Source of the DNA: Silicimonas sp.
Lineage (GTDB): Bacteria; Pseudomonadota; Alphaproteobacteria; Rhodobacterales; Rhodobacteraceae
NCBI GenBank assembly: GCA_022824525.1
Contig: JAJDZT010000052.1
Coordinates: forward strand, 82,047-146,046
Direction of reading: 5' to 3'
DNA length: 64,000 nucleotides
Shown here: piece after piece, positions 7,533 through 15,239 of the stretch
Layout of the letters: every line of letters begins with the position of its first letter
Position numbering within the stretch: the first letter of the stretch is position 1
Notes under the pieces: model-generated
Databases searched by the model: none
Told to the model about the DNA's origin: nothing
What the model saw: the letters and a program-made list of their open reading frames with translations, nothing else
Program-made: the position numbers and the translations under genes

Positions 7533-8217
7533 GACCGAGATATGCCTCCTGTACGTCCGGATTGGATTTGATGTCGTCCGGACTGCCTTCGGCCAGGACA
7601 GACCCGGTTTCCAGCACGGTGATCCGATCCGCCAGTTCCATGACCACGTTCATGTTGTGCTCGATCAGAAGGATGGTGGTGTCACCGGCCAGTGATTTGA
7701 TGAGCGTGTTGAACTCTGCAATCTCGCTTTCGGCCAAGCCCTGGGTCGGCTCGTCGAGTATGAGGAGTTTCGGGCTTTGGGCGACGCCCATCGCGATTTC
7801 AAGGAGACGCTGGTGGCCATAGGCAAGGTCACCGGCCAGTTGATCGGCGCGGTCGGCCAATCCCACGCGGTCAAGTGCGGCGATGGCTTTCTCGCGCGAC
7901 CGGTCCCGGAGCGCGAGTTCGAGGTTCGCGGCAAGCGTCAGCCGCTCGTAGATGGCGGTGATCTGGAACGTATAGGCCATGCCGCGCCGGATCCGCGCGT
8001 GCGCGGGCAGGGGCGTGACGTTTTCGCCTTCGAACCAGACCTCGCCGCTGGTGGGTTCGGTTCGGCCCGCCACCATGCCGACGAGGGTGCTTTTGCCGGC
8101 ACCGTTCGGACCGATCAGCGCGTGGATCTGCCCTTGCTCGACAGTGAGGCTCACTTCAGAAACGGCAGTGAGGCCCGCGTATTGCTTGGTCAGTCCCTTG
8201 GTCTGAAGCACGCTCAT
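7519..8217 (-). CDS. livG: HAAT-type ABC transporter ATP-binding protein LivG
   Basis: A 232-residue ATPase with Walker A GPNGAGKST (about residues 36-44), Walker B LLILDEPTQGL and an LAYGHQRLLEIAM signature in place of the classical LSGGQ, as is normal for LivG and UrtD. It is slightly shorter than Escherichia coli LivG. The start codon overlaps the livM stop by four bases and the end overlaps livF by fourteen, so livM-G-F are one translationally linked block. Confidence 0.9.
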   Translation of the reverse strand: MSVLQTKGLTKQYAGLTAVSEVSLTVEQGQIHALIGPNGAGKSTLVGMVAGRTEPTSGEVWFEGENVTPLPAHARIRRGMAYTFQITAIYERLTLAANLELALRDRSREKAIAALDRVGLADRADQLAGDLAYGHQRLLEIAMGVAQSPKLLILDEPTQGLAESEIAEFNTLIKSLAGDTTILLIEHNMNVVMELADRITVLETGSVLAEGSPDDIKSNPDVQEAYLGHAEA

Positions 8218-9149
8218 GGCAGCCAGGGTGCGAAACGTTTCCGCACCTCCCCCATGATGCCTGCGCGGGCGAAGAGCGTGAGGAGCACGAGCACCACGCC
8301 AACGATCAGCAGGTAGGCGTTGGTCAGCCCGCTTGTGTAGTCGATCAGGTAGAACATGAAGAGCGTGCCGATGAGCGGGCCGATGGTGGTCCCCGCGCCG
8401 CCCAGAAGCACCCAGAGCAGCGGGAAGATCGAGTATTGGACGGAGGTGAAGGTCGCGCCGACATAGCCGAACAGAAGCGCATAGGCCGCGCCAGCCGCCC
8501 CCGAAAGCGTGCCGGAGATCACGAGGGCCGCGAACTTGTGGGCCTGCGTGTTGTAGCCGAGCATGGTCGTGCGTTCTTCATTTTCGCGGATGGCGATCAG
8601 GATGTGGCCAAAACGGATTTGCATCATGCGGGCCGTGATCAGCAGTGCGGCGGCAAAAAGGGTGAGCGCGGCGTAATACCGGATGAGCGGGTTGGTGAGG
8701 TCGAGCCCGGCGATCTGACGTGTGGCTTGCTGGAGCACGAAGCCTTCGTCGCCACGGGTCCATTCCCCGAAATAGAGCACCGTCAGGAACGCAGATTGCG
8801 CGAACATGAGCGTCACGATCATGAAGGCAACCCCGATGGTGCGGAGGGCCAAAACCGCGACAACGGCCGAAAGGGCCGCCGCGGCGAGGAGACCGATGCC
8901 GAAGGCGGGCAGTGCGGCGACGCCTCCGTGCTGCATGGCAAGGCCAAGCCCGTACATGCCTGCGCCAAAGAACATCGCGTGGCCGAGCGAGAGCAGGCCC
9001 GTGTAGCCGAAAAGCACGTTGTACCCCACGGCATAAGTGGCGAGCACAAGGATGCGCGCGAGGTTGCCTTGGTGGTAGGCGGGCAGGACCAGCCCTGCGA
9101 TGATCAGAATGGCGATGAGGCCAAGGTGCAGGGCAAGGCTTTTGCTCAT
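8214..9149 (-). CDS. livM: HAAT-type ABC transporter permease LivM
   Basis: A 311-residue polytopic inner-membrane protein with the family's characteristic GYTGLLSLGHAMFFGAGMYG segment (about residues 49-68) and a GAAGAAYALLFG stretch before the last helices. It forms a heterodimeric channel with LivH. ATG 9149 is chosen because the segments upstream translate the GC-rich repeat and have no hydrophobic character; a longer in-frame reading up to 9353 is not supported. A 121-base gap containing repeat copy A separates it from livH, the only non-overlapping junction in this block. Confidence 0.9.
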   Translation of the reverse strand: MSKSLALHLGLIAILIIAGLVLPAYHQGNLARILVLATYAVGYNVLFGYTGLLSLGHAMFFGAGMYGLGLAMQHGGVAALPAFGIGLLAAAALSAVVAVLALRTIGVAFMIVTLMFAQSAFLTVLYFGEWTRGDEGFVLQQATRQIAGLDLTNPLIRYYAALTLFAAALLITARMMQIRFGHILIAIRENEERTTMLGYNTQAHKFAALVISGTLSGAAGAAYALLFGYVGATFTSVQYSIFPLLWVLLGGAGTTIGPLIGTLFMFYLIDYTSGLTNAYLLIVGVVLVLLTLFARAGIMGEVRKRFAPWLP

Positions 9150-9240
9150 GTTGCGCCGCCTTCGGCGTCGCGGTGGGAGGGGGCTTTGCCCCCACCTCCC
9201 TTCGGTCGGCCTCCCAGGATATTTTCTCCAGGAAGAAGAG
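9150..9240 (+). repeat. Dispersed intergenic hairpin element, copy A
   Basis: CGCC-TTC-GGCG (9157-9167), then GGGGGC-TTT-GCCCCC (9179-9193), then AGGATATTTTCTCCAGGAAG ending near 9238. The same arrangement recurs at 16658, 24871 and 46341 in the same orientation. Here it fills the livH-livM gap. Confidence 0.8.
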
Positions 9241-9270
9241 TGGATATTTTTGCCTGCGGCCCGGTCTTGG

Positions 9271-10197
9271 TCATGCGGCCTTCTTTCCGTAAAGGCCTTG
9301 CGGGCGGAAGACGAGGACAAGGGCGACGAGCAGGGTCGCGAGTATCTTGGCAAGCGTGGGCGAGAAGAAGACCGAGATGATCCCGTCGGACATGCCGATC
9401 AGAAGGGCGGCCACAAGTGTGCCCCGGATCGACCCGAGACCACCGATGATGACAACGATGAAGCTGAGAAGGAGAGGATCGCCGCCCATCAGGTAATGCG
9501 CCTGCGTAATGGGCACGATCAGGACGGCGGCAAGTGCTGCGAGCCCGGCGCCGAGCCCGAAGACGAGGGCATAGACCCGTTCGACGGGGATGCCGAAGGT
9601 CGTCGCCGTGTCGCGATCAAGTTGCGTGGCGCGCATCACGAGGCCGATCCTGGTGCGTGTCAGAAGGAGCCAGAAGGCGCCGAGGATGACGAGGGCTGCG
9701 GCGATGACGAAAAGCTTGTAGCTCGTGGTGGAAAGGCCCCAAGGGTAGTAGAACTCAAGACCGTTTTCCCCGAATTCGAACCACGGAATGGCGAGGCGGT
9801 GGTTGAAGGGGGGCTCGACCGCGCGCGCTTCCGGTCCGTACCACATCAGCGCCGCCTGTTGCATGATGTAAAGGATGCCGATGGTGGCGACGATGGTCGC
9901 TTCCGGGTCATAGTCGACGCGTTTCAGTACAAGGATGTCGGCGAGCGCGGCGATGACGGCGGCGATCACGGGCACGATCAGGAGGGCAGCGACAAAGCCG
10001 AGGGCAGGGTGTCCGCCGACGCTTGTCGCGACGACATAGGCAAGGACCGCGCCCAGCATGTAGAACTCGCCATGGGCCACGTTGACGACGCGCATCACGC
10101 CGAAGACCAGGCTGAGACCGAGTGCGGTCAAAGCCAAAACAGCTGCGCCCACGGCGCCTTCCAGCGTTGCCAGCAAGAGATGGGGACCGAACTCCAT
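9271..10197 (-). CDS. livH: HAAT-type ABC transporter permease LivH
   Basis: A 308-residue permease. The first third contains GLSLVFGVMRVVNVAHGEFY (about residues 27-46), the conserved LivH signature, and the C-terminal half has FIVVIIGGLGSIRG before the last helices. It pairs with LivM in the membrane. The ATG at 10197 gives the normal length; a reading extending to 11511 runs through a divergent acetyltransferase gene and is spurious. No binding protein lies directly upstream; the nearest candidate is the Tat-exported protein at 13838-15100. Confidence 0.9.
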   Translation of the reverse strand: MEFGPHLLLATLEGAVGAAVLALTALGLSLVFGVMRVVNVAHGEFYMLGAVLAYVVATSVGGHPALGFVAALLIVPVIAAVIAALADILVLKRVDYDPEATIVATIGILYIMQQAALMWYGPEARAVEPPFNHRLAIPWFEFGENGLEFYYPWGLSTTSYKLFVIAAALVILGAFWLLLTRTRIGLVMRATQLDRDTATTFGIPVERVYALVFGLGAGLAALAAVLIVPITQAHYLMGGDPLLLSFIVVIIGGLGSIRGTLVAALLIGMSDGIISVFFSPTLAKILATLLVALVLVFRPQGLYGKKAA

Positions 10198-10338
10198 GGA
10201 GCGAACCTGACCAGCTTCGTCCAACAAGAGCAAGGCCGGAAAAGCGGCCGGTTCGGCTTTAGGTCCGGGTCGTCGGTTTCCCGGTGGGAATTGACGCGTT
10301 GGTGTCGCATTTGCCGGCAGGGTGAGTATCATGGCCGG

Positions 10339-11049
10339 ATGACCGATCACTTGCTCGACAACCCGGCCTGGGAAAGCCTGACCACGGACCATGCCCGTTT
10401 CAACACCGGCGAAGGTCTGGTCCGCCGGTACCAGCCCGACGTGAGCCCGTTTGCTGCTCTCGACACCATGAACGCGGCGAGCCTTGAGGCGTTGCGTGAC
10501 TGCGTGCACGCCTCGGGTGCGGTCGTGCTTGCCCGGGCGGCGCACAGCTATTCCGGTTTCGAGGTGCCAAGCGGTCTTCGCAGCGTTTGGGACCGTGCCG
10601 CCATCCAGATGGTGTTCACGGGCGACGCGCCGAAGGTGAACGGGAGCCACGAGATCGACCTGTTGCGCGCGGCGGATGCGTCCGAAATGCTGGCACTGGC
10701 GCTGTTGACGAAGCCCGGGCCGTTTGCCGCGCAGACCCACGAGATGGGGCATTATTGGGGGGTTCGGAGCGAAGGGCGCCTGATTGCCATGGCAGGGGAA
10801 CGGTTGCGCCAGCCGGGCTTTACGGAGATCAGCGCGATCTGCACCCATCCCGATCATCAGGGGAAAGGACTTGGGCGTGCGCTGACACTCCACGTCATTC
10901 GGGCCATCCTGGAACGCGGCGAAACGCCCTTCTTGCACGTGTTCAGCGACAATGAACCCGCGATTGCGCTCTATGAGAGGCTCGGGTTTCGGTGGCGGCA
11001 GGATTTTCGGGGTATGGAGTTGGAGGCTGTGCCTTCGGGCGCGGTTTGA
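10339..11049 (+). CDS. GNAT-family N-acetyltransferase
   Basis: A 236-residue protein whose C-terminal half is a FR47-like GNAT domain. It has the acetyl-CoA loop HPDHQGKGLGRALT (about residues 173-186) preceded by EISAICT, and ends with the VFSDNEPAIALYERLGFRW substructure. The N-terminal hundred residues are poorly conserved and may shape the substrate site. It would acetylate an amine on a small molecule or peptide; no specificity is readable. It is transcribed away from livH across a 141-base region that may hold both promoters. A longer upstream reading exists only as antisense of livM and livH. Confidence 0.82.
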   Translation: MTDHLLDNPAWESLTTDHARFNTGEGLVRRYQPDVSPFAALDTMNAASLEALRDCVHASGAVVLARAAHSYSGFEVPSGLRSVWDRAAIQMVFTGDAPKVNGSHEIDLLRAADASEMLALALLTKPGPFAAQTHEMGHYWGVRSEGRLIAMAGERLRQPGFTEISAICTHPDHQGKGLGRALTLHVIRAILERGETPFLHVFSDNEPAIALYERLGFRWRQDFRGMELEAVPSGAV

Positions 11050-11098
11050 GAGTGGCGGGATGGGCGGTGTCTGCCTTGCGGCCAAACAGACACCTTCG

Positions 11099-12001
11099 CT
11101 AGCTCTCTGCGTCTGGTTCCGGAGGGTGCTTTCCGGCCTCCTGAAGAAGGCTGACGACTTCATCGAGTCCCGGATGGCGTCTTGTTCTGTGAGGAAGCCC
11201 AAGGGCCAGCACTTGGCCAGTGCCGGCGCTTTGCGTTGAAACCCTTTTGAGTTGTCCGGAAAGCAGCGCCTGTTCGACCAGACAGCTATGTCCCATGAGC
11301 ACGCCCGCACCGGATTTCGCTTCCTCAACAGCAAGCGCATAAAGCGAATGGCGCGGCCCCCTTTTGGGATCACCGACGGAAATCCCCGTCGCCTCTGACC
11401 ACACGGTCCAATCATCCTGCCATGTCTGGTCGTGCAACAGCTGCGTGGCTTCCAGATCGAGGCCGTCCGCAAGCCTTGGGGAACACACTGGGAAAATAAT
11501 GTCTTCCGCAAGCACGATCTGGTCCGGTGATTCAGCCGGGACCGAGAAAAACACCGACAGATCGTACAGCTCTCTCGACAAGCTTGGCGGTGTCTCCATC
11601 GCGGTTACGGAGACATTCAGATCGGGACGCCTTTCGCGCAGCTTTTCCAATCGCGGCGGTAACCACAGCTGCGCGATCGACGGCAGCGCGGCTATGTGAA
11701 TCTCGGGGTTGGGTGCCAGATTTCGCAAACTCTGCGTCGCCGCTGCAAGAAGATCGAAAGCTTGGGTGAACTCTGCCCTGAGTTGGCGACCGGATGAGGA
11801 CAGCGAGACACCATGAGCGCTTCTGTCAAACAGAGTCGTTCCGGCCCAGGCTTCCAAGGCTTTGACGTGTTGAGATACGGCGCCCGCAGTAACGCCCAGT
11901 TCCTCGGCCGCAGAAACGAAACTTTCCAGCCGTGCGGCGGCCTCAAAAGCACGCAGAGCGTTGAGCGGTGGACCCTTTGGGCGACGTGGAGCGACAGCCA
12001 T
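11099..12001 (-). CDS. LysR-family transcriptional regulator (GcvA-like)
   Basis: A 300-residue regulator. The winged helix-turn-helix lies at about residues 9-66 (LNALRAFEAAARLESFVSAA then VTAGAVSQHVKALE), with the GcvA-type ending LFDRSAHGVSLSSSG. The remaining two thirds form a LysR effector domain with no unusual break. ATG 12001 is preferred over one 13 codons earlier because the MAVAPRR start fits the family. It is divergent from the SHMT-like gene with 99 bases between them, and a GCAAA-N5-TTTGC palindrome lies in that gap, so it most likely controls that gene and itself. Confidence 0.88.
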   Translation of the reverse strand: MAVAPRRPKGPPLNALRAFEAAARLESFVSAAEELGVTAGAVSQHVKALEAWAGTTLFDRSAHGVSLSSSGRQLRAEFTQAFDLLAAATQSLRNLAPNPEIHIAALPSIAQLWLPPRLEKLRERRPDLNVSVTAMETPPSLSRELYDLSVFFSVPAESPDQIVLAEDIIFPVCSPRLADGLDLEATQLLHDQTWQDDWTVWSEATGISVGDPKRGPRHSLYALAVEEAKSGAGVLMGHSCLVEQALLSGQLKRVSTQSAGTGQVLALGLPHRTRRHPGLDEVVSLLQEAGKHPPEPDAES

Positions 12002-12036
12002 CGTTCTCAGACATAGTTTTTCTACGCCAAGATTTA

Positions 12037-12051
12037 GCAAATCTGGTTTGC
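12037..12051. promoter_or_regulatory. Palindrome between LysR and SHMT-like genes, candidate LysR operator
   Basis: GCAAATCTGGTTTGC has perfect 5-bp arms with a 5-bp centre. It sits 35 bases before the LysR start and 49 bases before the SHMT-like start, a usual location for a LysR recognition site. Confidence 0.45.
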
Positions 12052-12100
12052 GTTGTCATGGGAACTGTCCAATCTGTACGAAGCCAAGGAGGGTAAAGCG

Positions 12101-13411
12101 ATGACCATAGAACCGAGAAACTGGGTCCCGGAAGAGAGTGAGGCGCTGGTTCAGAAGATCGCGACCGCCACATCGCAAACCTCGTCAAAGGCCCTGTTGG
12201 AACGGATCGAGCATTTGGCCATCCGCAACCGTGAGATCCACGAACAGGAGTGCTTCAACCTCAATCCGGCCACCAATGTGATGAACCCGCGGGCAGAAGC
12301 CTTGCTGGCTTCCGGGATCGGTTCCCGCCCGTCGCTTGGATATCCGGGCGAGAAGTATGAAATGGGTCTCGAAGCCATCGAAGAGATCGAGGTCATATCC
12401 GCGGAAGTTTGCGCGGAAGTTTTCGACGCGAAGTTTGCGGAAATCCGTGTGCCATCCGGTGCGATTGCAAACCTTTATGGTTTCATGGCGACCTGCAAGA
12501 GTGGCGATGTCATCATTGCGCCACCGGCATCAATCGGAGGTCACGTTACGCACCACATCGCAGGATGTGCGGGCTTGTTTGGTCTTCGTACGGTGGAAGC
12601 GCCAACCGATGCTGATGGCTATACCGTCGATCTCGAAGGATTGCGCAAGCTTGCACTCGAACTGCGTCCCAAATTGATAACCGTGGGCGGCAGTCTCAAC
12701 CTTTTTGAGCATCCGGTTAAGGACGTGCGTGCGATTGCGGATGAAGTGGAAGCGAAAGTCATGTTTGATGCCGCGCACCAGTGCGGGATCATTGCAGGCA
12801 AAGCCTGGCGCAACCCCCTTGCCGAGGGGGCGCATTTCATGACGATGAGCACATACAAGAGCTTGGGCGGCCCTGCAGGCGGTCTGATCGTCACAAACGA
12901 TGCGGAGATCGCAGAGGCGCTGGACGCAATTGCTTTTCCCGGGATGACCGCCAACTTCGATGCCGCAAAGTCAGCGGCGCTTGCCGTGACGATGCTTGAT
13001 TGGCGTGATTATGGACGCGAGTACGCTGCCGAAATGATCTCGATGGCTCGGGCGCTGGCGCAGAGCCTTGACGCAAACGGTGTACCCGTCTTTGCCGGGC
13101 GCGAGGGGTTCACGGCCTCTCACCAGTTCGCTGTTCTGGCAGAGCGGTTCGGTGGCGGGCAGGCAGCATCCAAGACCCTGCGCAAAGCCGGGTTCCTCGC
13201 ATGCGGTATCGGTCTGCCTGTGGCGGAAATCGAAGGTGACATGAACGGCCTGCGCATCGGAACACCCGAGCTGGTGAGATGGGGCATGACTGCCGATCAC
13301 GCCGACAGATTGGCGGCGCTGATTGCTCGCGGTTTGCAGGGCGACGAAATCGCGGCCGAGGTTGCGGGCTGGCGCAGAGAATTCGACAGCGTGCACTTCG
13401 TCCACCGCTAG
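12101..13411 (+). CDS. Serine hydroxymethyltransferase-like PLP enzyme
   Basis: A 436-residue fold-type I PLP enzyme resembling GlyA. The Schiff-base lysine is Lys253 in MSTYKSLGGPAGG. In housekeeping SHMT the same motif reads TTTHKTLRGPRGG, so a histidine and an arginine are replaced by tyrosine and alanine, suggesting an altered substrate such as 2-methylserine or another beta-hydroxy amino acid. FDAAHQCGII (near residue 226) provides the PLP-stacking Asp/His pair, and GYPGEKYEMG (about 88-97) matches the SHMT GYPG-x-RYY motif with changes. The start at 12101 has an AAGGAGGG ribosome-binding site seven bases away. It is divergent from, and probably controlled by, LysR. Confidence 0.78.
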   Translation: MTIEPRNWVPEESEALVQKIATATSQTSSKALLERIEHLAIRNREIHEQECFNLNPATNVMNPRAEALLASGIGSRPSLGYPGEKYEMGLEAIEEIEVISAEVCAEVFDAKFAEIRVPSGAIANLYGFMATCKSGDVIIAPPASIGGHVTHHIAGCAGLFGLRTVEAPTDADGYTVDLEGLRKLALELRPKLITVGGSLNLFEHPVKDVRAIADEVEAKVMFDAAHQCGIIAGKAWRNPLAEGAHFMTMSTYKSLGGPAGGLIVTNDAEIAEALDAIAFPGMTANFDAAKSAALAVTMLDWRDYGREYAAEMISMARALAQSLDANGVPVFAGREGFTASHQFAVLAERFGGGQAASKTLRKAGFLACGIGLPVAEIEGDMNGLRIGTPELVRWGMTADHADRLAALIARGLQGDEIAAEVAGWRREFDSVHFVHR

Positions 13412-13494
13412 GGCACCGGAGGCTTTCCACTGGAAACCGGAAGTTGGCTGCGCCCCGCAAGATTGAACGCGATGTCTAAAAGCCTTGCGCGAAA

Positions 13495-13836
13495 CTACTC
13501 TTCCAACCAGTGCGCCGTTTTCTTGCCGGTCAGATGCACCGAGATGACGTCTAACAGGTTCCCCACGGTCTGGACCTTGTGCGGTGTGCCGGCGGGGATG
13601 ACGAGGATGTCGCCTTCACTCGCCTCGATCTCTTCGCCGTCTACCGTGTAGAGCGCTTTGCCGCGGCGGACGATCTGCACCTCGTCATAGTCGTGGGTGT
13701 GGAGCTTGGGACCGATGCCCGGTTCGCTGCGTTCCGAAAAGATGAAGGAGACGGCGGTGTCTGCCATCTCCCCGTCCCACCCGCCGTTCCATCCGTCTTC
13801 GCGGGCCCAGTCCTTGCGCGTGAAGACGCGCGCCAT
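13495..13836 (-). CDS. Small cupin-domain protein
   Basis: A 113-residue single cupin. The metal-binding motif is visible as KLHTHDYDEVQIV followed about twenty residues later by DGEEIEASEGDILVIPAGTPHKVQ, with histidines at about 45, 47 and 86 and a glutamate at 51. It is probably a metal-dependent isomerase, dioxygenase or sugar-binding protein; cupins this small are rarely assignable. Its ATG lies one base after the stop of the binding-protein gene, so it is co-translated with a transporter component and may process the imported compound. Confidence 0.75.
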   Translation of the reverse strand: MARVFTRKDWAREDGWNGGWDGEMADTAVSFIFSERSEPGIGPKLHTHDYDEVQIVRRGKALYTVDGEEIEASEGDILVIPAGTPHKVQTVGNLLDVISVHLTGKKTAHWLEE

Positions 13837-13837
13837 G

Positions 13838-15100
13838 TCAGAAGCTTTGCGTCGTGTAGTCGACCTCGTCCGGATAGAACGTGTCGGCAATCGACGTTGT
13901 ATGCGCCAGCACCATTTTGCCTTCTTCCACGCGTGAGATGTACTGGTGTCCGAAAACCTGGTGCGTTTTGCCGTTGAAGACCTTGGCGCCTTGGGGGTGC
14001 TCGGGACCCTCTTGGATGATCGAGATGGCTTCCGTGGCTTCGATCAGTTTGGCGCGATCCTGCGGGCCCTGGTAGTCCGCGGCCTCCATCGCCTGCTTGA
14101 TGATGTAAAGCGTCTCCCAGCAGCCGAACATGTGGGCATAGGTCGAGACATCGGCCGGGTCACTGACGGATGCACCGTTGTCGTCAACGCCGACGGCGGC
14201 GCGGAAGTCCTTGTCCCACTGCGTCTGGTTGGCCTGTGCGTAGCGCGGGTTGCCTTCCCAGAAGTAGGTGCCTTCGAGGAATTCAAGACCCGGCGAAGCC
14301 AGATCGACCGCTTCGAGGCTGTCGATGAAGCCGAAGATCTCGGGGCTGGAGGGGCCGAAGAATTCGCCTAGTTCCTTCACGAAAGTCAGAACGGCCGGGC
14401 CGACCATGACGTGATAAAGCACTTCCGTGTCGCGTGGGATCTGCGGGAAATACTTGGTGAAGCTCGTCTCGGTCGGCGGGATGGCGATCTTGGCCAGCAC
14501 CTCACCCCCTTGCCGTTCGATGGCTTCGGAGAAGAAGTCGCGGTGATCGTGGCCGAAGGCGAAGTCCGGGAAGACCATCGTGACCTTCTTGCCGAGGTTG
14601 TTGGCAACGAAAGGGGCCATGGCCTGCACCTGGCTTTTCACGTCCGTGATGCCGGGTTGCATGGTGTAGCGGTTGAGCGCTCCGCTCGCCACATGGTGAC
14701 CTTCGGAGACGACGTAATACGGCATCTTCAACTCGCCCGCGGCCGGGGCGGACCCGAAAACCACGTGAGAAAAGAGCGTGCCGAAGGCCACGTCGCATCC
14801 GTGCTGGTTGGCGAATTTCTCCACGACTTCCGCGCCACGTTTTGGGTCGGTGCCGTCATCCTCGGCGATGATTTCCAGCGGGCGTCCGTTGATGCCGCCT
14901 GCATCATTGATGAGCTTTGCCGCGGCTTCGGTGGTACGGCCATACCAGCGGCCATAGGCCGCCCCGATGCCGGTGGAGTGTTGCTGGAACCCGATCTTGA
15001 TCGGAGCGGCGGATTGTGCGGAGGCAAAGCGGCTGGCAAGTGGTGTGGCTGCCAATACGCTTCCCGCGGCAGCAGATTTGAGCAAGCCCCGGCGGTTCAT
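13838..15100 (-). CDS. ABC transporter substrate-binding protein, HAAT/amide type, Tat-exported
   Basis: A 420-residue type I periplasmic binding protein of the urea/short-chain amide/branched-chain class (Peripla_BP_5/6 fold). The N-terminus MNRRGLLKSAAAGSVLAATP carries a twin-arginine motif (N-R-R-G-L-L-K), so export is probably through Tat as a folded protein. The body opens with IKIGFQQHSTGIGAAYG and INDAGGINGRPLEI, typical of amide-binding relatives. A longer in-frame reading to 15292 lacks signal character. No permease follows; only the cupin does. The nearest liv-type permeases and ATPases without a binding protein are at 6837-10197, and they are its most likely partners. Confidence 0.85.
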   Translation of the reverse strand: MNRRGLLKSAAAGSVLAATPLASRFASAQSAAPIKIGFQQHSTGIGAAYGRWYGRTTEAAAKLINDAGGINGRPLEIIAEDDGTDPKRGAEVVEKFANQHGCDVAFGTLFSHVVFGSAPAAGELKMPYYVVSEGHHVASGALNRYTMQPGITDVKSQVQAMAPFVANNLGKKVTMVFPDFAFGHDHRDFFSEAIERQGGEVLAKIAIPPTETSFTKYFPQIPRDTEVLYHVMVGPAVLTFVKELGEFFGPSSPEIFGFIDSLEAVDLASPGLEFLEGTYFWEGNPRYAQANQTQWDKDFRAAVGVDDNGASVSDPADVSTYAHMFGCWETLYIIKQAMEAADYQGPQDRAKLIEATEAISIIQEGPEHPQGAKVFNGKTHQVFGHQYISRVEEGKMVLAHTTSIADTFYPDEVDYTTQSF

Positions 15101-15194
15101 ATGCAATTTCTGTGACACCCCTGATCTCCCATGTTGTTTCCTTGATGTTGGGGCGGGAGGCGACGACTTGTCCAGTTTTTTCAAGGGCGAGCGG

Positions 15195-15213
15195 AAAAAG
15201 CGCTTCTGCGCTT
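15195..15213 (-). terminator. Rho-independent terminator after the polytopic membrane protein gene
   Basis: On the minus strand AAGCGC-AGAA-GCGCTT is followed by TTT (bases 15195-15213). A perfect 12-bp palindrome TTCTGCGCAGAA (15219-15230) sits between it and the stop codon at 15240. Confidence 0.65.
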
Positions 15214-15239
15214 GGGCGTTCTGCGCAGAAATCGTGCGG

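Noticed and set aside
9100-10300. Long plus-strand reading antisense to livM and livH, continuous with the GNAT gene
   Set aside because: Its translation is rich in charged low-complexity residues, it mirrors high-GC antisense of real transporter genes, and the GNAT domain begins only at 10339.
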